From: Microbulbifer sp. YPW1
GTDB lineage: Bacteria > Pseudomonadota > Gammaproteobacteria > Pseudomonadales > Cellvibrionaceae
Reading direction: 5' to 3'
DNA: 64,000 nt
Assembly (NCBI RefSeq): GCF_013367775.1
Contig: NZ_CP055157.1
Location: forward strand, 2,869,001 to 2,933,000
In this document: piece by piece, positions 1 through 9,312 of the stretch
Position numbering within the stretch: the stretch's first letter is position 1
Layout of the letters: each line of letters starts with the position of its first letter
The notes under the pieces: model-generated
What the model was told of the DNA's origin: nothing
Databases searched by the model: none
The model's input: only the letters and a program-made list of their open reading frames with translations
Translations under genes and position numbers: made by a program

Positions 1-2628
1 CTCGCCGAGGATTCTTCGGAATACCGCGCGGTTCGTGAACTCGCTGACAAGGTACTCACTTCGGTTAACCTGGAAGTCGCGGGTTCCGAATTACTGGATC
101 TACAGCTGGCGGCGGCAGTTGAAGTATTGGAGCAGGGGTATGAAGACCTTGCACAAATGGCCACGCCCAGCGAGACCCTCATGGTCCTGATGCACGGTCA
201 CCTCGACAGTGCCTGGCGTTGGACTTTTGATCACACCGACGACAAGATCCAGCGGCTGGCGTTGAACAATCTCTATCTGATGGATCGGTTCCCCGAGTAT
301 CAGTATGTGTTCACCACGCCCTACCATTACGAGCGCATGCAGGCTCTGTATCCGGATCTGTTTGGCCGCGTGAGGGCCAAAATCGCCGATGGGCAGTGGA
401 TCGCCAATGGTTCCACTTATGTCGAAAACGACATGAACCTGCCCGGTGGTGAGAGTGTGGTCCGACAGTTCCTGTATGGACTCGATTACTACGAGAAGCA
501 ACTGGGTGTAACGGACAACACGCTGTTTCTGCCCGACACCTTTGGGCATCCACCGTTTATTCCGCAGGTGGCACGGAGCTTTGGGCTGGATCACTTGATC
601 GGAATGCGCACCAACACCCCGGAAATCGACAGTAGTATCTACCGCTGGCGAGGGCTGGACGGCTCGGAAATCCTGGTGAATTCGCTCACCACTCCAGCCT
701 GGGAATATCCGTTCAACGATCCCATCCACGATTACCGTTTTGAGGATGGCAGCCTGATTACCACCTACAACGCCCCGGATGCCGCTCCGCGGCGACTGGC
801 AGGTACCTGGAACCAGTTTAAAAACAAAGACGCCACAGATAACCAGCTGTTACTGGTGGGTTGGGGGGACGGTGGAGCCGGCGGCTCCGAGGATCAGATC
901 GAGGTGATTCAACGGGTTAAAGCGTTGCCTGGCTTCCCGGCGGTGGAGTGGACCACGTTGCACGATTATGTCCAAGGGCAGCAGGTAAACTGGGATAAAT
1001 TTCCGCTCTACAATGGCCGCATATTGCCTGAGGCCTGGATGGAGCGGACGTTCATGATGGCTAACGGAATCAAGGCGGCAAACCGCGCGGTGGAACAGCG
1101 CTTGGCTGAGGCCGAAGCCGTGTCTGCGCTGGCGTCGCTGGAAGGGCTCGACTACCCGGCAGAAGACTTGAAGAAAATCTGGAAAGCCTTGTTGGTAAAC
1201 CACTTCCACGATGTGATTACCGGGATGGCCGTACCCGAGGTACTGGAAGCGGCCAATATGCATTTGCGCAGCCTGGAGCAACAGGCCACAGAATTGCGCG
1301 ACCGTGCGATGCTTCATCTGCAGGAAAAGATGGCGCTGCAGGGCGAAGGACTTCTGTTGTTCAACGGTGCACCGGTAACCCAGCAGGGGCTGATCAGTCT
1401 CGGCGTTCGTGAAGCGAAAGCCAGCACACTGGTTACTGCAGACGGACTAACGGTGCCGGTAGTGCGCAAGGATAGTGGGGAATTATTTGCCGAACTGCCC
1501 CCATTGCCGGCAGGACAGTTTCAGGCACTTTACTGGGACGATGCATCGAGCCTCGATGTCTCTTCCATGATTGCCGAGAAACGTGTGCTGGAAAATTCGG
1601 TAGTCAAGGTCACCTTTAACAAGCACGGACAGATTACATCCTTTTGGGACAAAGAGGAGCAGCGTGAACTGGTACCGGAGGGCAAATTGTGGAACGCCAT
1701 GATGAAGGTGTCACACGAAGACCAGTCCGTAACACCGATTTCCGCAAGCGCGCGCTTCAGTGACTATTTCACCAACGCCCTGCAAGCGGGTGTCACCATT
1801 CGCTATCAGATTGGCGATTCGGATTTCACCCAGCAGGTTTGGTTGGGTAAAGGTGAAAAACAGCTCAATTTCGACAATCACATCCGCTGGGTCGATTCCG
1901 ATCGGCTTGAAGTAGATTTCCCCCTGAACGTGAACAGCCACGAGGCCCATCACGGAATTCAGTTCGGTTATATCGATATGGAGCGGGGCAATTATGGAAA
2001 GTACGATCATCTGGTGTCACCGACTGCGGCGTTCGAGTGGGCGGATGTATCGGAGAGTGGTTATGGTGTGGCGCTGTTTGACCGCACCCGGTACGGCTAT
2101 GACCTGAAGTCAGGCGGTATCCGGCTCAATCTCAGTTACGGCCAGCGCAAGCATTCCTACCCGGAGCTGGCCCAAGTGGGTTGGGGGTTGGCGGAGTCTG
2201 GTGATGCGGGTGGAGAGCGCTTTGGCTATGCCATCTATCCTCATCAGGGTGCCTTGCATCAGGCCAAGGTCATTCAGCGGGCGAAGGCGTTTAATCACCC
2301 GCTGGTGGTTACCGAAGTGTCTGCCAATGCAGAAGGCGAATTACCTGTACAAATGGGCTTGCTGCGCTCCACCTTGCCAGACAACGTCCTGATTAGTTCG
2401 GTGAAGCTGGCTGAGGATGGCAGCGGTTATATCGTGCGCCTGTACGACACAGAAAATAAGCGCAGCGTATTTGAGCTGGCTTTTGATCCACGTGTGTCGT
2501 CTGTTTGGCAGCTCAATATGAAAGAAGAGCAGGCTGGTGCCCAGGCATTAACTCTGGAGGCGGGGAGGACGGCTTTGGCACTGGCCCCCTTCGAAATCAA
2601 GACCCTGAAGCTTGCTGTTCGAAATTGA
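1..2628 (+). CDS. Alpha-mannosidase, GH38 family (5' end cut by window)
   Basis: This is the C-terminal 875 residues of a GH38 alpha-mannosidase, a zinc-dependent retaining enzyme that removes alpha-linked mannose. The reading frame is open from base 1, so the true start lies outside the window; the first in-frame TTG at 127 is not a credible start. Near the beginning, HGHLDSAW is the GH38 zinc motif (His and Asp ligands). LPDTFGHPPFIPQ carries the Asp expected to be the nucleophile, and NHFHDVITG supplies a further zinc-ligand His. The rest is the beta-rich C-terminal half typical of the family. No signal peptide can be judged because the start is missing. The gene ends in a perfect palindromic terminator and converges with galM. 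With the GH125, GH43 and AGE-family genes downstream it suggests mannose-containing side chains in the substrate. Family assignment is firm; linkage specificity is not. Confidence 0.93.
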   Translation, partial: LAEDSSEYRAVRELADKVLTSVNLEVAGSELLDLQLAAAVEVLEQGYEDLAQMATPSETLMVLMHGHLDSAWRWTFDHTDDKIQRLALNNLYLMDRFPEYQYVFTTPYHYERMQALYPDLFGRVRAKIADGQWIANGSTYVENDMNLPGGESVVRQFLYGLDYYEKQLGVTDNTLFLPDTFGHPPFIPQVARSFGLDHLIGMRTNTPEIDSSIYRWRGLDGSEILVNSLTTPAWEYPFNDPIHDYRFEDGSLITTYNAPDAAPRRLAGTWNQFKNKDATDNQLLLVGWGDGGAGGSEDQIEVIQRVKALPGFPAVEWTTLHDYVQGQQVNWDKFPLYNGRILPEAWMERTFMMANGIKAANRAVEQRLAEAEAVSALASLEGLDYPAEDLKKIWKALLVNHFHDVITGMAVPEVLEAANMHLRSLEQQATELRDRAMLHLQEKMALQGEGLLLFNGAPVTQQGLISLGVREAKASTLVTADGLTVPVVRKDSGELFAELPPLPAGQFQALYWDDASSLDVSSMIAEKRVLENSVVKVTFNKHGQITSFWDKEEQRELVPEGKLWNAMMKVSHEDQSVTPISASARFSDYFTNALQAGVTIRYQIGDSDFTQQVWLGKGEKQLNFDNHIRWVDSDRLEVDFPLNVNSHEAHHGIQFGYIDMERGNYGKYDHLVSPTAAFEWADVSESGYGVALFDRTRYGYDLKSGGIRLNLSYGQRKHSYPELAQVGWGLAESGDAGGERFGYAIYPHQGALHQAKVIQRAKAFNHPLVVTEVSANAEGELPVQMGLLRSTLPDNVLISSVKLAEDGSGYIVRLYDTENKRSVFELAFDPRVSSVWQLNMKEEQAGAQALTLEAGRTALALAPFEIKTLKLAVRN

Positions 2629-2657
2629 TTCGGACCTTTGGAGTTATTCCCTGAATC

Positions 2658-2685
2658 AAACGGCACCACTGTGGTGCCGTTTTCG
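2658..2685 (+). terminator. Intrinsic terminator between convergent genes
   Basis: A perfect inverted repeat (arms AAACGGCACCAC and GTGGTGCCGTTT around one T) is followed by T-rich sequence. A-rich and T-rich flanks on both sides mean it can serve both the GH38 gene and galM, which converge here. Confidence 0.8.
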
Positions 2686-2716
2686 TGAGCAGGGTTAGGA
2701 GAAAATTAAGTGGACG

Positions 2717-3694
2717 TTATGAGAGGCTATGGAAAACCAATCGCATACTCCGCTCGTAGGTTTCCCCGGGGTGAAGTACCGGAGAGGGAAAGCCTGGCTG
2801 GTTGATTGCGTTGGGGAAATTATGCGGCTCCAGGCAGACACCTGCATAGGGACGAAAGGTACCTCCGAGGCCAAAACCGTCATACAGCTGCACACCGGGC
2901 TGGTCGGTGAACAGCTGCATTTGTACGCCACTATTGGGAGCCCATAGGCTCGCCTGGGGCATTAAGGGTGTGCGGTGGAAGGGAAAGTAGTGATCGAAGC
3001 CTGCATGCTGTTTTAGATCGGCCTTAGTCCAGCGCTCCTCGTGCTCCGCCAGTGAGCGTCGCTGGTCGAGCGTCGTCTCCGGACGCAGCTCGACGATCTC
3101 CCCACTCGGCACATTTGCGCGGGTTTTTGGCAAAAAGTGTCGGCTGCTAATGCTCAGTTCCAGCTCGCGGGTATCCGTTTCTCCCAGCGTGAAATAACCG
3201 TGGCTAGTGAGGTCGACGGGGGTAGGCGCATCGGTTTCGGCACTGAAGTGGATATCCAGAACGCCGTCTTCGTGCAGCTGGTAATGCACTTCGGTATGTA
3301 AATTTCCCGGGAAACCCTGATCGCCGTCTTCAGAGTGGAGTTGCAACCGCACACTTTCCCCGTCGGCGGCGACCTTCCGCCAGTGCTGGTTGGCAAAATT
3401 GCGCTGGCCACCGTGCAGGCAGTGGGGGGGATCATTGACTGAGAGCTTATATTCGCGGCCATCAAGGCTGAATTGCGCGTTCTCGATGCGGTTGGCGACG
3501 CGGCCACATACGGCACCGCAAGCAAACGGATCTTTGGCGAGGTCCTCGACGCGCGGATAAGTCAGGAGCATTTCGCGGCCGCGGAAACGGATAGAGGCGA
3601 GTCGCGCGCCGTACTCAACAATGGTTACTTCGAGGTCGCTGCCCTGTCCCAGCACACTCACGGCACCGACCTCTTCGGAAAGGTTCTTTTGCAT
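2717..3694 (-). CDS. galM: Aldose 1-epimerase (mutarotase), GalM family
   Basis: This 325-residue cytoplasmic protein interconverts the alpha and beta anomers of an aldose. The family features are visible in order: an N-terminal beta-sandwich with RVANRIENAQF, the conserved CLHGG, the catalytic His region HGYFTLGE, and a C-terminal CLEPHNFPNAIN with the catalytic Glu. Length is normal for the family and there is no signal peptide. The gene is divergent from the desaturase fusion, and a 10-bp-phased operator array lies about 100 bp upstream of its ATG in the orientation seen at rhaEW. In this setting the likely substrate is L-rhamnose or another hexose released from the glycan, which is inferred from context; GalM-fold proteins vary widely in sugar preference. 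Confidence 0.9.
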   Translation of the reverse strand: MQKNLSEEVGAVSVLGQGSDLEVTIVEYGARLASIRFRGREMLLTYPRVEDLAKDPFACGAVCGRVANRIENAQFSLDGREYKLSVNDPPHCLHGGQRNFANQHWRKVAADGESVRLQLHSEDGDQGFPGNLHTEVHYQLHEDGVLDIHFSAETDAPTPVDLTSHGYFTLGETDTRELELSISSRHFLPKTRANVPSGEIVELRPETTLDQRRSLAEHEERWTKADLKQHAGFDHYFPFHRTPLMPQASLWAPNSGVQMQLFTDQPGVQLYDGFGLGGTFRPYAGVCLEPHNFPNAINQPGFPSPVLHPGETYERSMRLVFHSLS

Positions 3695-3784
3695 AGTTGG
3701 CCTAATCTCTTCTACCCCGGCTAAACGGGTGTTTTAAAGCCGCAAAACAACGGAAAAAGTGGTTGATTTGGGCTCGCTCGCTAT

Positions 3785-3832
3785 TTAATATGATCGCTAA
3801 TGACTAAAAATGATCGCTACTGATGGTTTGAT
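3785..3832 (-). promoter_or_regulatory. Putative DeoR-type operator array A (galM)
   Basis: On the plus strand TGAT, TGAC, TGAT and TGAT begin at 3791, 3801, 3811 and 3821, exactly 10 bp apart. The decamer ATGATCGCTA is present twice, 20 bp apart. Read on the minus strand toward galM this is a series of ATCA or GTCA units with CGATCA cores, the same pattern as upstream of rhaEW. The rest of the 246-bp intergenic region (3695-3940) shows no gene. Confidence 0.6.
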
Positions 3833-3940
3833 TGTCGGGCCGAGCGCCGGATAAATCAAGCACAAACGAGCCTCTGATTAAGGCTGCTCGTCACGAGATC
3901 GTTCGATAACAATAAGAATTGGCCCTGGAGGGCTTTTGCG

Positions 3941-6187
3941 GTGAGAGACTACCGGTTAACCGGCGCTGGTGCGCGCGCTGCGCAGGCCAATGGGCTTGCC
4001 GATGCGCAGTGGTATCAGAGCCCGGTTCCCAAAGCGCAGATGCGTGACTTGCTACAGCGCAAGAACGGCCCCGCTGTGCGCGATACGCTGCTCTGGTTCT
4101 CCCTGCTAGCGCTCTCCGCCTATGCCATGGTGCTGGCGTGGGGTACAGGTTGGTTCTTTCTTCCATTTATGATCTATGCGGTACTCTACGCATCTGTTTC
4201 CGATTCCCGTTGGCATGAGTCCAGTCATGGAACTGCCTTCCGTTCCGACTGGATGAACACCGCGCTCTACGAGATCGCCTCCTTTTTGGTGTTCCGCGAA
4301 TCCACCACCTGGCGCTGGAGCCACGTCCGTCACCATACGGATACGATTATCGTCGGTCGTGACCCGGAGATTGCCAGCCCGCGGCCGGTCAATCGATTTC
4401 AGACGTTGCTCGGCATTCTGAAGCTCAACATGATGTGGGCGGAAGGACGTCGCATGGTGTTGCATGCGCTGGGCAAGCGAACCGAGGATGCGAACGCGTT
4501 TGTACCCGAGCAGGAGTGGCCAAAAATCCATTGGAAGGCGCGTTTATATGTGGCGATCTATCTTGCCGTTATCGCGGCCGCTGTTGTGTTTCAGTCTTGG
4601 TTGCCACTGTTTTTTATCGGGCTGCCAACCGTATTTGGCTCTTGGCTGATCGCAATTTACGGTTACACGCAGCATGCGGGGCTTGCGGAAAACGTTCTGG
4701 ACCACCGCCTGAATAGCCGCACGGTTTATATGAACTGGGTGAACCGCTATCTCTACTGGAACATGAATTATCATGTAGAGCACCACATGTTTCCGCTGGT
4801 GCCCTACCATGCATTGCCACGCCTGCATGCATTGATCAAAGACGATTGCCCTCCCGCATATTCGGGATTGTGGGCGGCGTGGAAGGAAATTATCCCTGCC
4901 CTTTGGAGGCAATCCAGGGATCCGGATTATTTCGTCGAGCGAGAGTTACCTGCTGGCAGTGTAAGTACTTGCGAGGACGCTGTGATTCGGCCTGACGGTG
5001 ATGTCGATGCTGAAGGGTGGGTAAGGGTCGGCACCGCGGATGTGTTGAGGGTGGAAGACGTTGTTCGCGTGGATTTTTGCGGCCATACCTACGCGCTGTA
5101 CCGGACTGCCGAAGGGCGGCTCTTCGCGACCGAGGGAATCTGCACACACGGAAATACGCATCTGGCGGAAGGCTTTGTGAAGGGCACAATTGTCGAGTGT
5201 CCAAAACACAATGGACGCTTTGACATTCGTAATGGCGCCGCGGTGCGAGGGCCTGCATGCAGTGCACTTGAGACGTTCGCGGTGAGAGAGCGTGACGGCC
5301 ACTTGGAGTTGTGTACCCGCCCTAAAGTTGATGAAAAAAATCAGGATCCGACGCGCCGACGCTGGCAATTCCGAGTTGTTGGGAAGCGCAATATCGCGAG
5401 TTTCATCTGTGAGCTGGAGCTCGAACCACTGGCGATAGCACCCGCATTCCGCTATCAGCCCGGCGACTATATTCAGCTTTTAATACCGGCATACGAGCGT
5501 CGCCACCTGCAGTTTGAGCAGGTTGATACACCATTCCAGGATGTCTGGCAGAGCCTTGGAATTTTTGATATTCCGGTAGAAAACGGGCTTGCCTGTAAGC
5601 GGAACTATTCCATCGCGACGAATCCCGCGCGGGATAAAACGATTAAGTTGAATGTGCGCCTGGCTCTGGGGCAAGTGGCTGGAAAGCCTGCGCTGGGTGT
5701 TGGCTCCAGTTATGTTTTCGGATTAACACCGGGCGATGTGATTGAGGCGCAGGGACCTGCTGGGGATTTCCGTATCAATCCCTCGGATGCAGAGATGGTT
5801 TATCTCGGAGGAGGGGCTGGTATGGCCCCACTGCGATCACACATTTCCCACTTGCTGGAAACGGAAAGCAGTGAGCGCAAAATCAGCTTCTGGTATGGGG
5901 CGCGCAGCGAGCAGGAGTTGATCTACGCCGACTATTTCAAGGCACTAATGGATCGCCATGAAAACTTCAGCTTCCATGTGGCCTTATCGGAGTCGGCAGA
6001 TGACACCGGCGAGTTACCCAATGGCTTTATTCACGAGTACCTCTATGAGAACTATCTGCAGTCTCACGAGGCGCCGCAGAAAGTGGAATTCTACCTGTGT
6101 GGTCCGCCCCCGATGATGGCGGCTACTCGGCAGATGCTGGGGGAGCTAAAGGTTCCCGAGTCCCAGATCGCATTCGATGAATTTTGA
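3941..6187 (+). CDS. Fusion of fatty-acid-desaturase-like di-iron oxygenase, Rieske domain and flavin reductase
   Basis: This 748-residue protein appears to carry a whole oxygenase electron chain. Residues about 1-335 are a membrane-bound desaturase/hydroxylase with hydrophobic segments and the three histidine boxes HESSHG (H92), HVRHH (H128) and HVEHH (H278). Residues about 345-455 are a Rieske [2Fe-2S] domain with C401-x-H403 and C420-x2-H423. Residues about 465-748 are an NqrF/FNR-like module with the FAD motif RNYS (about 554), the nucleotide loop GGGAGMAPL (about 623) and the C-terminal LCGPPPM. Electrons should flow NAD(P)H to FAD to Rieske to di-iron. The start is GTG, with GGAGGG nine bases upstream. 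Usually these parts are separate proteins. The substrate is unknown: lipid desaturation or hydroxylation is the default, and O-demethylation of a methylated sugar is speculation from context. The gene is divergent from galM and followed by a strong terminator. Confidence 0.88.
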   Translation: MRDYRLTGAGARAAQANGLADAQWYQSPVPKAQMRDLLQRKNGPAVRDTLLWFSLLALSAYAMVLAWGTGWFFLPFMIYAVLYASVSDSRWHESSHGTAFRSDWMNTALYEIASFLVFRESTTWRWSHVRHHTDTIIVGRDPEIASPRPVNRFQTLLGILKLNMMWAEGRRMVLHALGKRTEDANAFVPEQEWPKIHWKARLYVAIYLAVIAAAVVFQSWLPLFFIGLPTVFGSWLIAIYGYTQHAGLAENVLDHRLNSRTVYMNWVNRYLYWNMNYHVEHHMFPLVPYHALPRLHALIKDDCPPAYSGLWAAWKEIIPALWRQSRDPDYFVERELPAGSVSTCEDAVIRPDGDVDAEGWVRVGTADVLRVEDVVRVDFCGHTYALYRTAEGRLFATEGICTHGNTHLAEGFVKGTIVECPKHNGRFDIRNGAAVRGPACSALETFAVRERDGHLELCTRPKVDEKNQDPTRRRWQFRVVGKRNIASFICELELEPLAIAPAFRYQPGDYIQLLIPAYERRHLQFEQVDTPFQDVWQSLGIFDIPVENGLACKRNYSIATNPARDKTIKLNVRLALGQVAGKPALGVGSSYVFGLTPGDVIEAQGPAGDFRINPSDAEMVYLGGGAGMAPLRSHISHLLETESSERKISFWYGARSEQELIYADYFKALMDRHENFSFHVALSESADDTGELPNGFIHEYLYENYLQSHEAPQKVEFYLCGPPPMMAATRQMLGELKVPESQIAFDEF

Positions 6188-6350
6188 TCGGGTAGTACTA
6201 GTCTGTATTTCGGTTGGTGTGTTGAAGGCCAGTTTAAGCCGGCGCTCAACACACGCTTGTCTCTTCGGGCACTACATGACTCAGTCATGGCATTGTTTGG
6301 AGCTCTTCGTCAGGAGACCTTCGCAAGAAGATCAAGTCTCCCTTCTCGTC

Positions 6351-6373
6351 GCCCCCGCAAGGGGGCTTTTTTT
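6351..6373 (+). terminator. Intrinsic terminator after the desaturase fusion
   Basis: GCCCCC-GCAA-GGGGGC is followed by seven T residues. It lies 163 bp after the desaturase stop and just before the convergent end of the esterase gene. Confidence 0.9.
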
Positions 6374-6382
6374 GCTTGAGTT

Positions 6383-7348
6383 TCAGATTTGGGGGGACTC
6401 GAGTTCATGGGAGAGTAACCACTGGTAAAGGTCCTCACCGGCGTACACCCGTCGCCATACATCGTGGCCCATATCTTCATGGACCGTAAATTGTACGGTG
6501 GGGTGGCCAAGGCGTTTGAGGTGGTTCAGGCCCGGGTAGAAGTACTCGGCTGGAATCACCGTATCCAAGCCCCCGGCGAAAGCCCAAATTGGGGTGCGGC
6601 TTTCCGCCAGCGGGGTGACTAAATCAGGGTGGCCCCAGCCGGCGATAGGGGCGATGGCGGCGAATTTTTTCGGGTGCTTACTGGCCAGGTACCAGGTGCC
6701 AAAGCCGCCATAACTGAGCCCGCTAAGATACGTTTTCCTGCGGTCGGTACGGAACTTACTTTCAACACTGGTGAGCATCGCAAGCAAATCCTGTTCGATA
6801 CGATCCCACCCTTCCGGAAGCACGCTACTTTTTTCGGCGATATCTCTTGCCGGCGGAACACCCTGCATAGATTCTGCGGGCAGGCTTGCCGGTAGTCTGG
6901 GCGGGACGCCGTCCGCAATTCGTCTTGGAATGCTTTCCGCTTTGCGTTCCTGTAAGTATGCCGGTCCATGCTCGCGAAACGAGAACATCGGAAGTTGCGG
7001 GGCAATAATAATAAAAGGCAAGTCACGCTTGTAAACCCAAGCCTCCATGAGCGGGCCGTGCATCATGACAAAATCCAGCTCTTCACGACCATCCCCCCGT
7101 TCACCATTGCCGTGCAGGAACATCAGCACTGGCCAATCGCGTTCCGTATCACTGTGGTATGCGCTGGGAAGGTAGAGAAAATAGTTCCGTTCACGGCCAT
7201 CGACTTCGCTGATGAAGGGCACCTGCAATAATTCAGGTGGCGAAATCGGTGAATCGCTGGTGCATCCTCCGAGGGTGAGGGTCAAGCTTGCGGCGAAGAC
7301 TGACTTAATGAATTTCCGGCGAGACTGCCTGGAGCTGAATTTGTACAT
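6383..7348 (-). CDS. Lipoprotein alpha/beta hydrolase (carbohydrate esterase-like)
   Basis: This is an exported esterase-type hydrolase of about 321 residues. The chosen ATG at 7348 gives a leader MYKFSSRQSRRKFIK with a twin-arginine motif, followed by a lipobox LGGC; this suggests a Tat-exported lipoprotein. A longer in-frame start at 7405 is TTG and would bury the leader. The hydrolase domain has FLHGNGERG (oxyanion region), the nucleophile elbow GLSYGGFG, an acid in GGLDTVIP and a catalytic His in EDMGHDVW. It resembles PHB depolymerase/CE1-like esterases of polysaccharide loci that remove acyl groups. It lies 72 bp downstream of the FGGY kinase on the same strand, so co-transcription with rhamnose catabolism is likely. 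The acyl group removed is unknown; a peptidase-like role is less likely. Confidence 0.82.
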   Translation of the reverse strand: MYKFSSRQSRRKFIKSVFAASLTLTLGGCTSDSPISPPELLQVPFISEVDGRERNYFLYLPSAYHSDTERDWPVLMFLHGNGERGDGREELDFVMMHGPLMEAWVYKRDLPFIIIAPQLPMFSFREHGPAYLQERKAESIPRRIADGVPPRLPASLPAESMQGVPPARDIAEKSSVLPEGWDRIEQDLLAMLTSVESKFRTDRRKTYLSGLSYGGFGTWYLASKHPKKFAAIAPIAGWGHPDLVTPLAESRTPIWAFAGGLDTVIPAEYFYPGLNHLKRLGHPTVQFTVHEDMGHDVWRRVYAGEDLYQWLLSHELESPQI

Positions 7349-7420
7349 GGTGTTTAAAGATTGAGGAGGTTTGCGGCGACGCCACGGATTTCGCTGGCGT
7401 CGCAAGCTGCAGGGGTGGAA

Positions 7421-8884
7421 TTATGCTTCCGACATGGTCGGTACCGGGGGGCGTGCTTGTTCGTGCTCTCGTATCGCAAGGCGCCATTCGTCACGATAAT
7501 CGAAAAGGCCATTAAGCGAGGTCGGAGTGCAAGTGCGCAGAGTGGAACTCGCGTCGGCTTCGGAACCCAGCGTCAGCATCGCGCAGCCGGTAACCGTGCC
7601 GGTATCATCCTCGGACAAGTAAATCTGCTGTGGCGCACGTAACTGAGCGAGTAGGCCGCAAATAATGGGGTTCTTCAGAAAGGCACCCTCAATAATGATG
7701 TGGCCGCGACTGCCGATGGCAGAGAGTTGGAAATCCAGCATTAACGCGCAATAAAGTGATGCGATAAGTGCGCCGGTGCCGGTGATTACTTCACCGCGAA
7801 TCGTTCCCTGCAGGTCGGCGAAAGGTCCCCCACCGCGGCTAAATGTCGGCAGCGCCATAACCTGTTGGTGGATATAAGCCTGTAATTGCTCCAGAGGTTC
7901 ATCCCCGGCTGCTGCTTGGTCGAGGGGCGAGTCCGTCATGCTGCACAGCGCTTCGTACTCGCGTCCACCCATAAAACGTGCGCAGGCAATTGGGTCGCCG
8001 GCGGCGTCCACGTTGGCGAGCATATCGCGGGATTCCTGCAGGCTGGATAGCTCTGCGCCGTTGGCCATGACGATCGACCATGTCCCGGTGGAGATAACCG
8101 TAAATGGCCTCCCATCACTTGTTGCCCGGTGCCGCCAGTAGCTCGCGTTGCTGTCGTGCACACCGGCATAGATAGCGCAATTTTCTGCCAGGCCCGTCGC
8201 TTTGCAGACCTCAGGAAGGGGAGACGCTATCTTTTGGGTGGCGCTGACTAAAGTGGGGAACAGTGCTCGCCAACCCAGGGTATCCACCAGTGAGGAATAA
8301 TCTTTCTGTCCGGGCGCCCACAGGTCTGTGTGGCAGCCGAGTGATGTGACCTCGTTGCACCGTTCCCCGGTGAGTCGCCACAGCCAGTACTGCGGGTACA
8401 TGACGATGGCGCCCACACGGGAAAAGGCATCGGGAAACTGCCGGGATTGCCAATGTAGCTGGCGTCCCAGGTTCAGGCCGGCGGGCAGGGCAGGTGAGTA
8501 GCTCTCACAAAATTCGGGACGTACGGACGCGTAGTGGGCCGCGGTGTCCTGGCACTCGCGGAAATCCTCATATTCGTAATCCAGCACGGGTAACGCGAGG
8601 CCGTCGCTCTCAAGGTCGGAAGCGTCGGCGTCGTCTCGCAAGCAGGCTGCAGTGGCGCCGTGAGTGGTAATGTTGAGCCGTGTAATCTCAAATTGTTCGG
8701 TAAGCGTGCGAACGTTGTTGCTAAACCACTGCCAGATATAGTCGACATCTGCCTGCGGATAGTAAATGGAAGACATCAGCACACGATTTTTGGCTTCTCG
8801 GGTGGCCACACTTTTCAGGTGCACATCGAGCACCGAAAGCTTTATATGGGTTTTGCCGATATCAAAAATAAGCGTGTATTGCAT
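7421..8884 (-). CDS. rhaB: FGGY-family carbohydrate kinase, probable L-rhamnulokinase
   Basis: This 487-residue cytoplasmic kinase has the FGGY features: an N-terminal phosphate loop FDIGKTHIKLSVLD, the motif GVHDSNASYW carrying the likely catalytic Asp, and the nucleotide-binding STGTWS. The DIGKT start and HDSNAS are typical of the kinase group found beside bifunctional rhamnulose-phosphate aldolases. It should phosphorylate L-rhamnulose to L-rhamnulose-1-phosphate, the substrate of RhaEW. It is divergent from rhaEW across a 428-bp control region holding operator array B, and the esterase follows it on the same strand. L-fuculose or another ketose is an alternative substrate, but the adjacent RhaI and RhaEW make rhamnulose the best guess. 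Confidence 0.85.
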   Translation of the reverse strand: MQYTLIFDIGKTHIKLSVLDVHLKSVATREAKNRVLMSSIYYPQADVDYIWQWFSNNVRTLTEQFEITRLNITTHGATAACLRDDADASDLESDGLALPVLDYEYEDFRECQDTAAHYASVRPEFCESYSPALPAGLNLGRQLHWQSRQFPDAFSRVGAIVMYPQYWLWRLTGERCNEVTSLGCHTDLWAPGQKDYSSLVDTLGWRALFPTLVSATQKIASPLPEVCKATGLAENCAIYAGVHDSNASYWRHRATSDGRPFTVISTGTWSIVMANGAELSSLQESRDMLANVDAAGDPIACARFMGGREYEALCSMTDSPLDQAAAGDEPLEQLQAYIHQQVMALPTFSRGGGPFADLQGTIRGEVITGTGALIASLYCALMLDFQLSAIGSRGHIIIEGAFLKNPIICGLLAQLRAPQQIYLSEDDTGTVTGCAMLTLGSEADASSTLRTCTPTSLNGLFDYRDEWRLAIREHEQARPPVPTMSEA

Positions 8885-9185
8885 GGGGTATTTCTCACCG
8901 CTTCGTGCAAGACACGAGCGAGGCAGAGCGCCTCGTTATGGGTGTCTTTTCATTGTTCTTAGCGGCCCTGGGCGCCGCAATTTCTACGGTTAAAGTAACA
9001 CCAAGTGACCCTCTTAACAATCATTTGCAATCAATACCGTGCGCCCGTGACGAATTCTTGGTTCTGAGTCGTCTAGTGGGGTGTCAGCGTGCGCTTTACG
9101 TCAAAAGATTGGCAATATTAGATGTCTTGTAGGTCGTGCCAGTCGTGCTAGGTGATGCCCGCATGACGTTAAAAAAGCCGGTTTC

Positions 9186-9240
9186 CGATCAAAAATGATC
9201 TGCTCGATCACAATAAATCATTTGCGATCATAATCCTTCA
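9186..9240 (+). promoter_or_regulatory. Putative DeoR-type operator array B in the rhaB/rhaEW control region
   Basis: ATCA-like tetramers occur at 9188, 9198 (ATCT), 9207, 9217, 9227 and 9237 (TTCA). From 9207 on the spacing is exactly 10 bp and three units read CGATCA or AAATCA. The array ends 73 bp before the rhaEW start. The rest of the 8885-9312 intergenic region contains no convincing gene and should hold both divergent promoters. Confidence 0.65.
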
Positions 9241-9312
9241 GTGCCATAATTCGCCCAATCACAAGATGTGAGCGATACAAAAACCAATAAATAAGATTTT
9301 CAGGGTCGAGCT

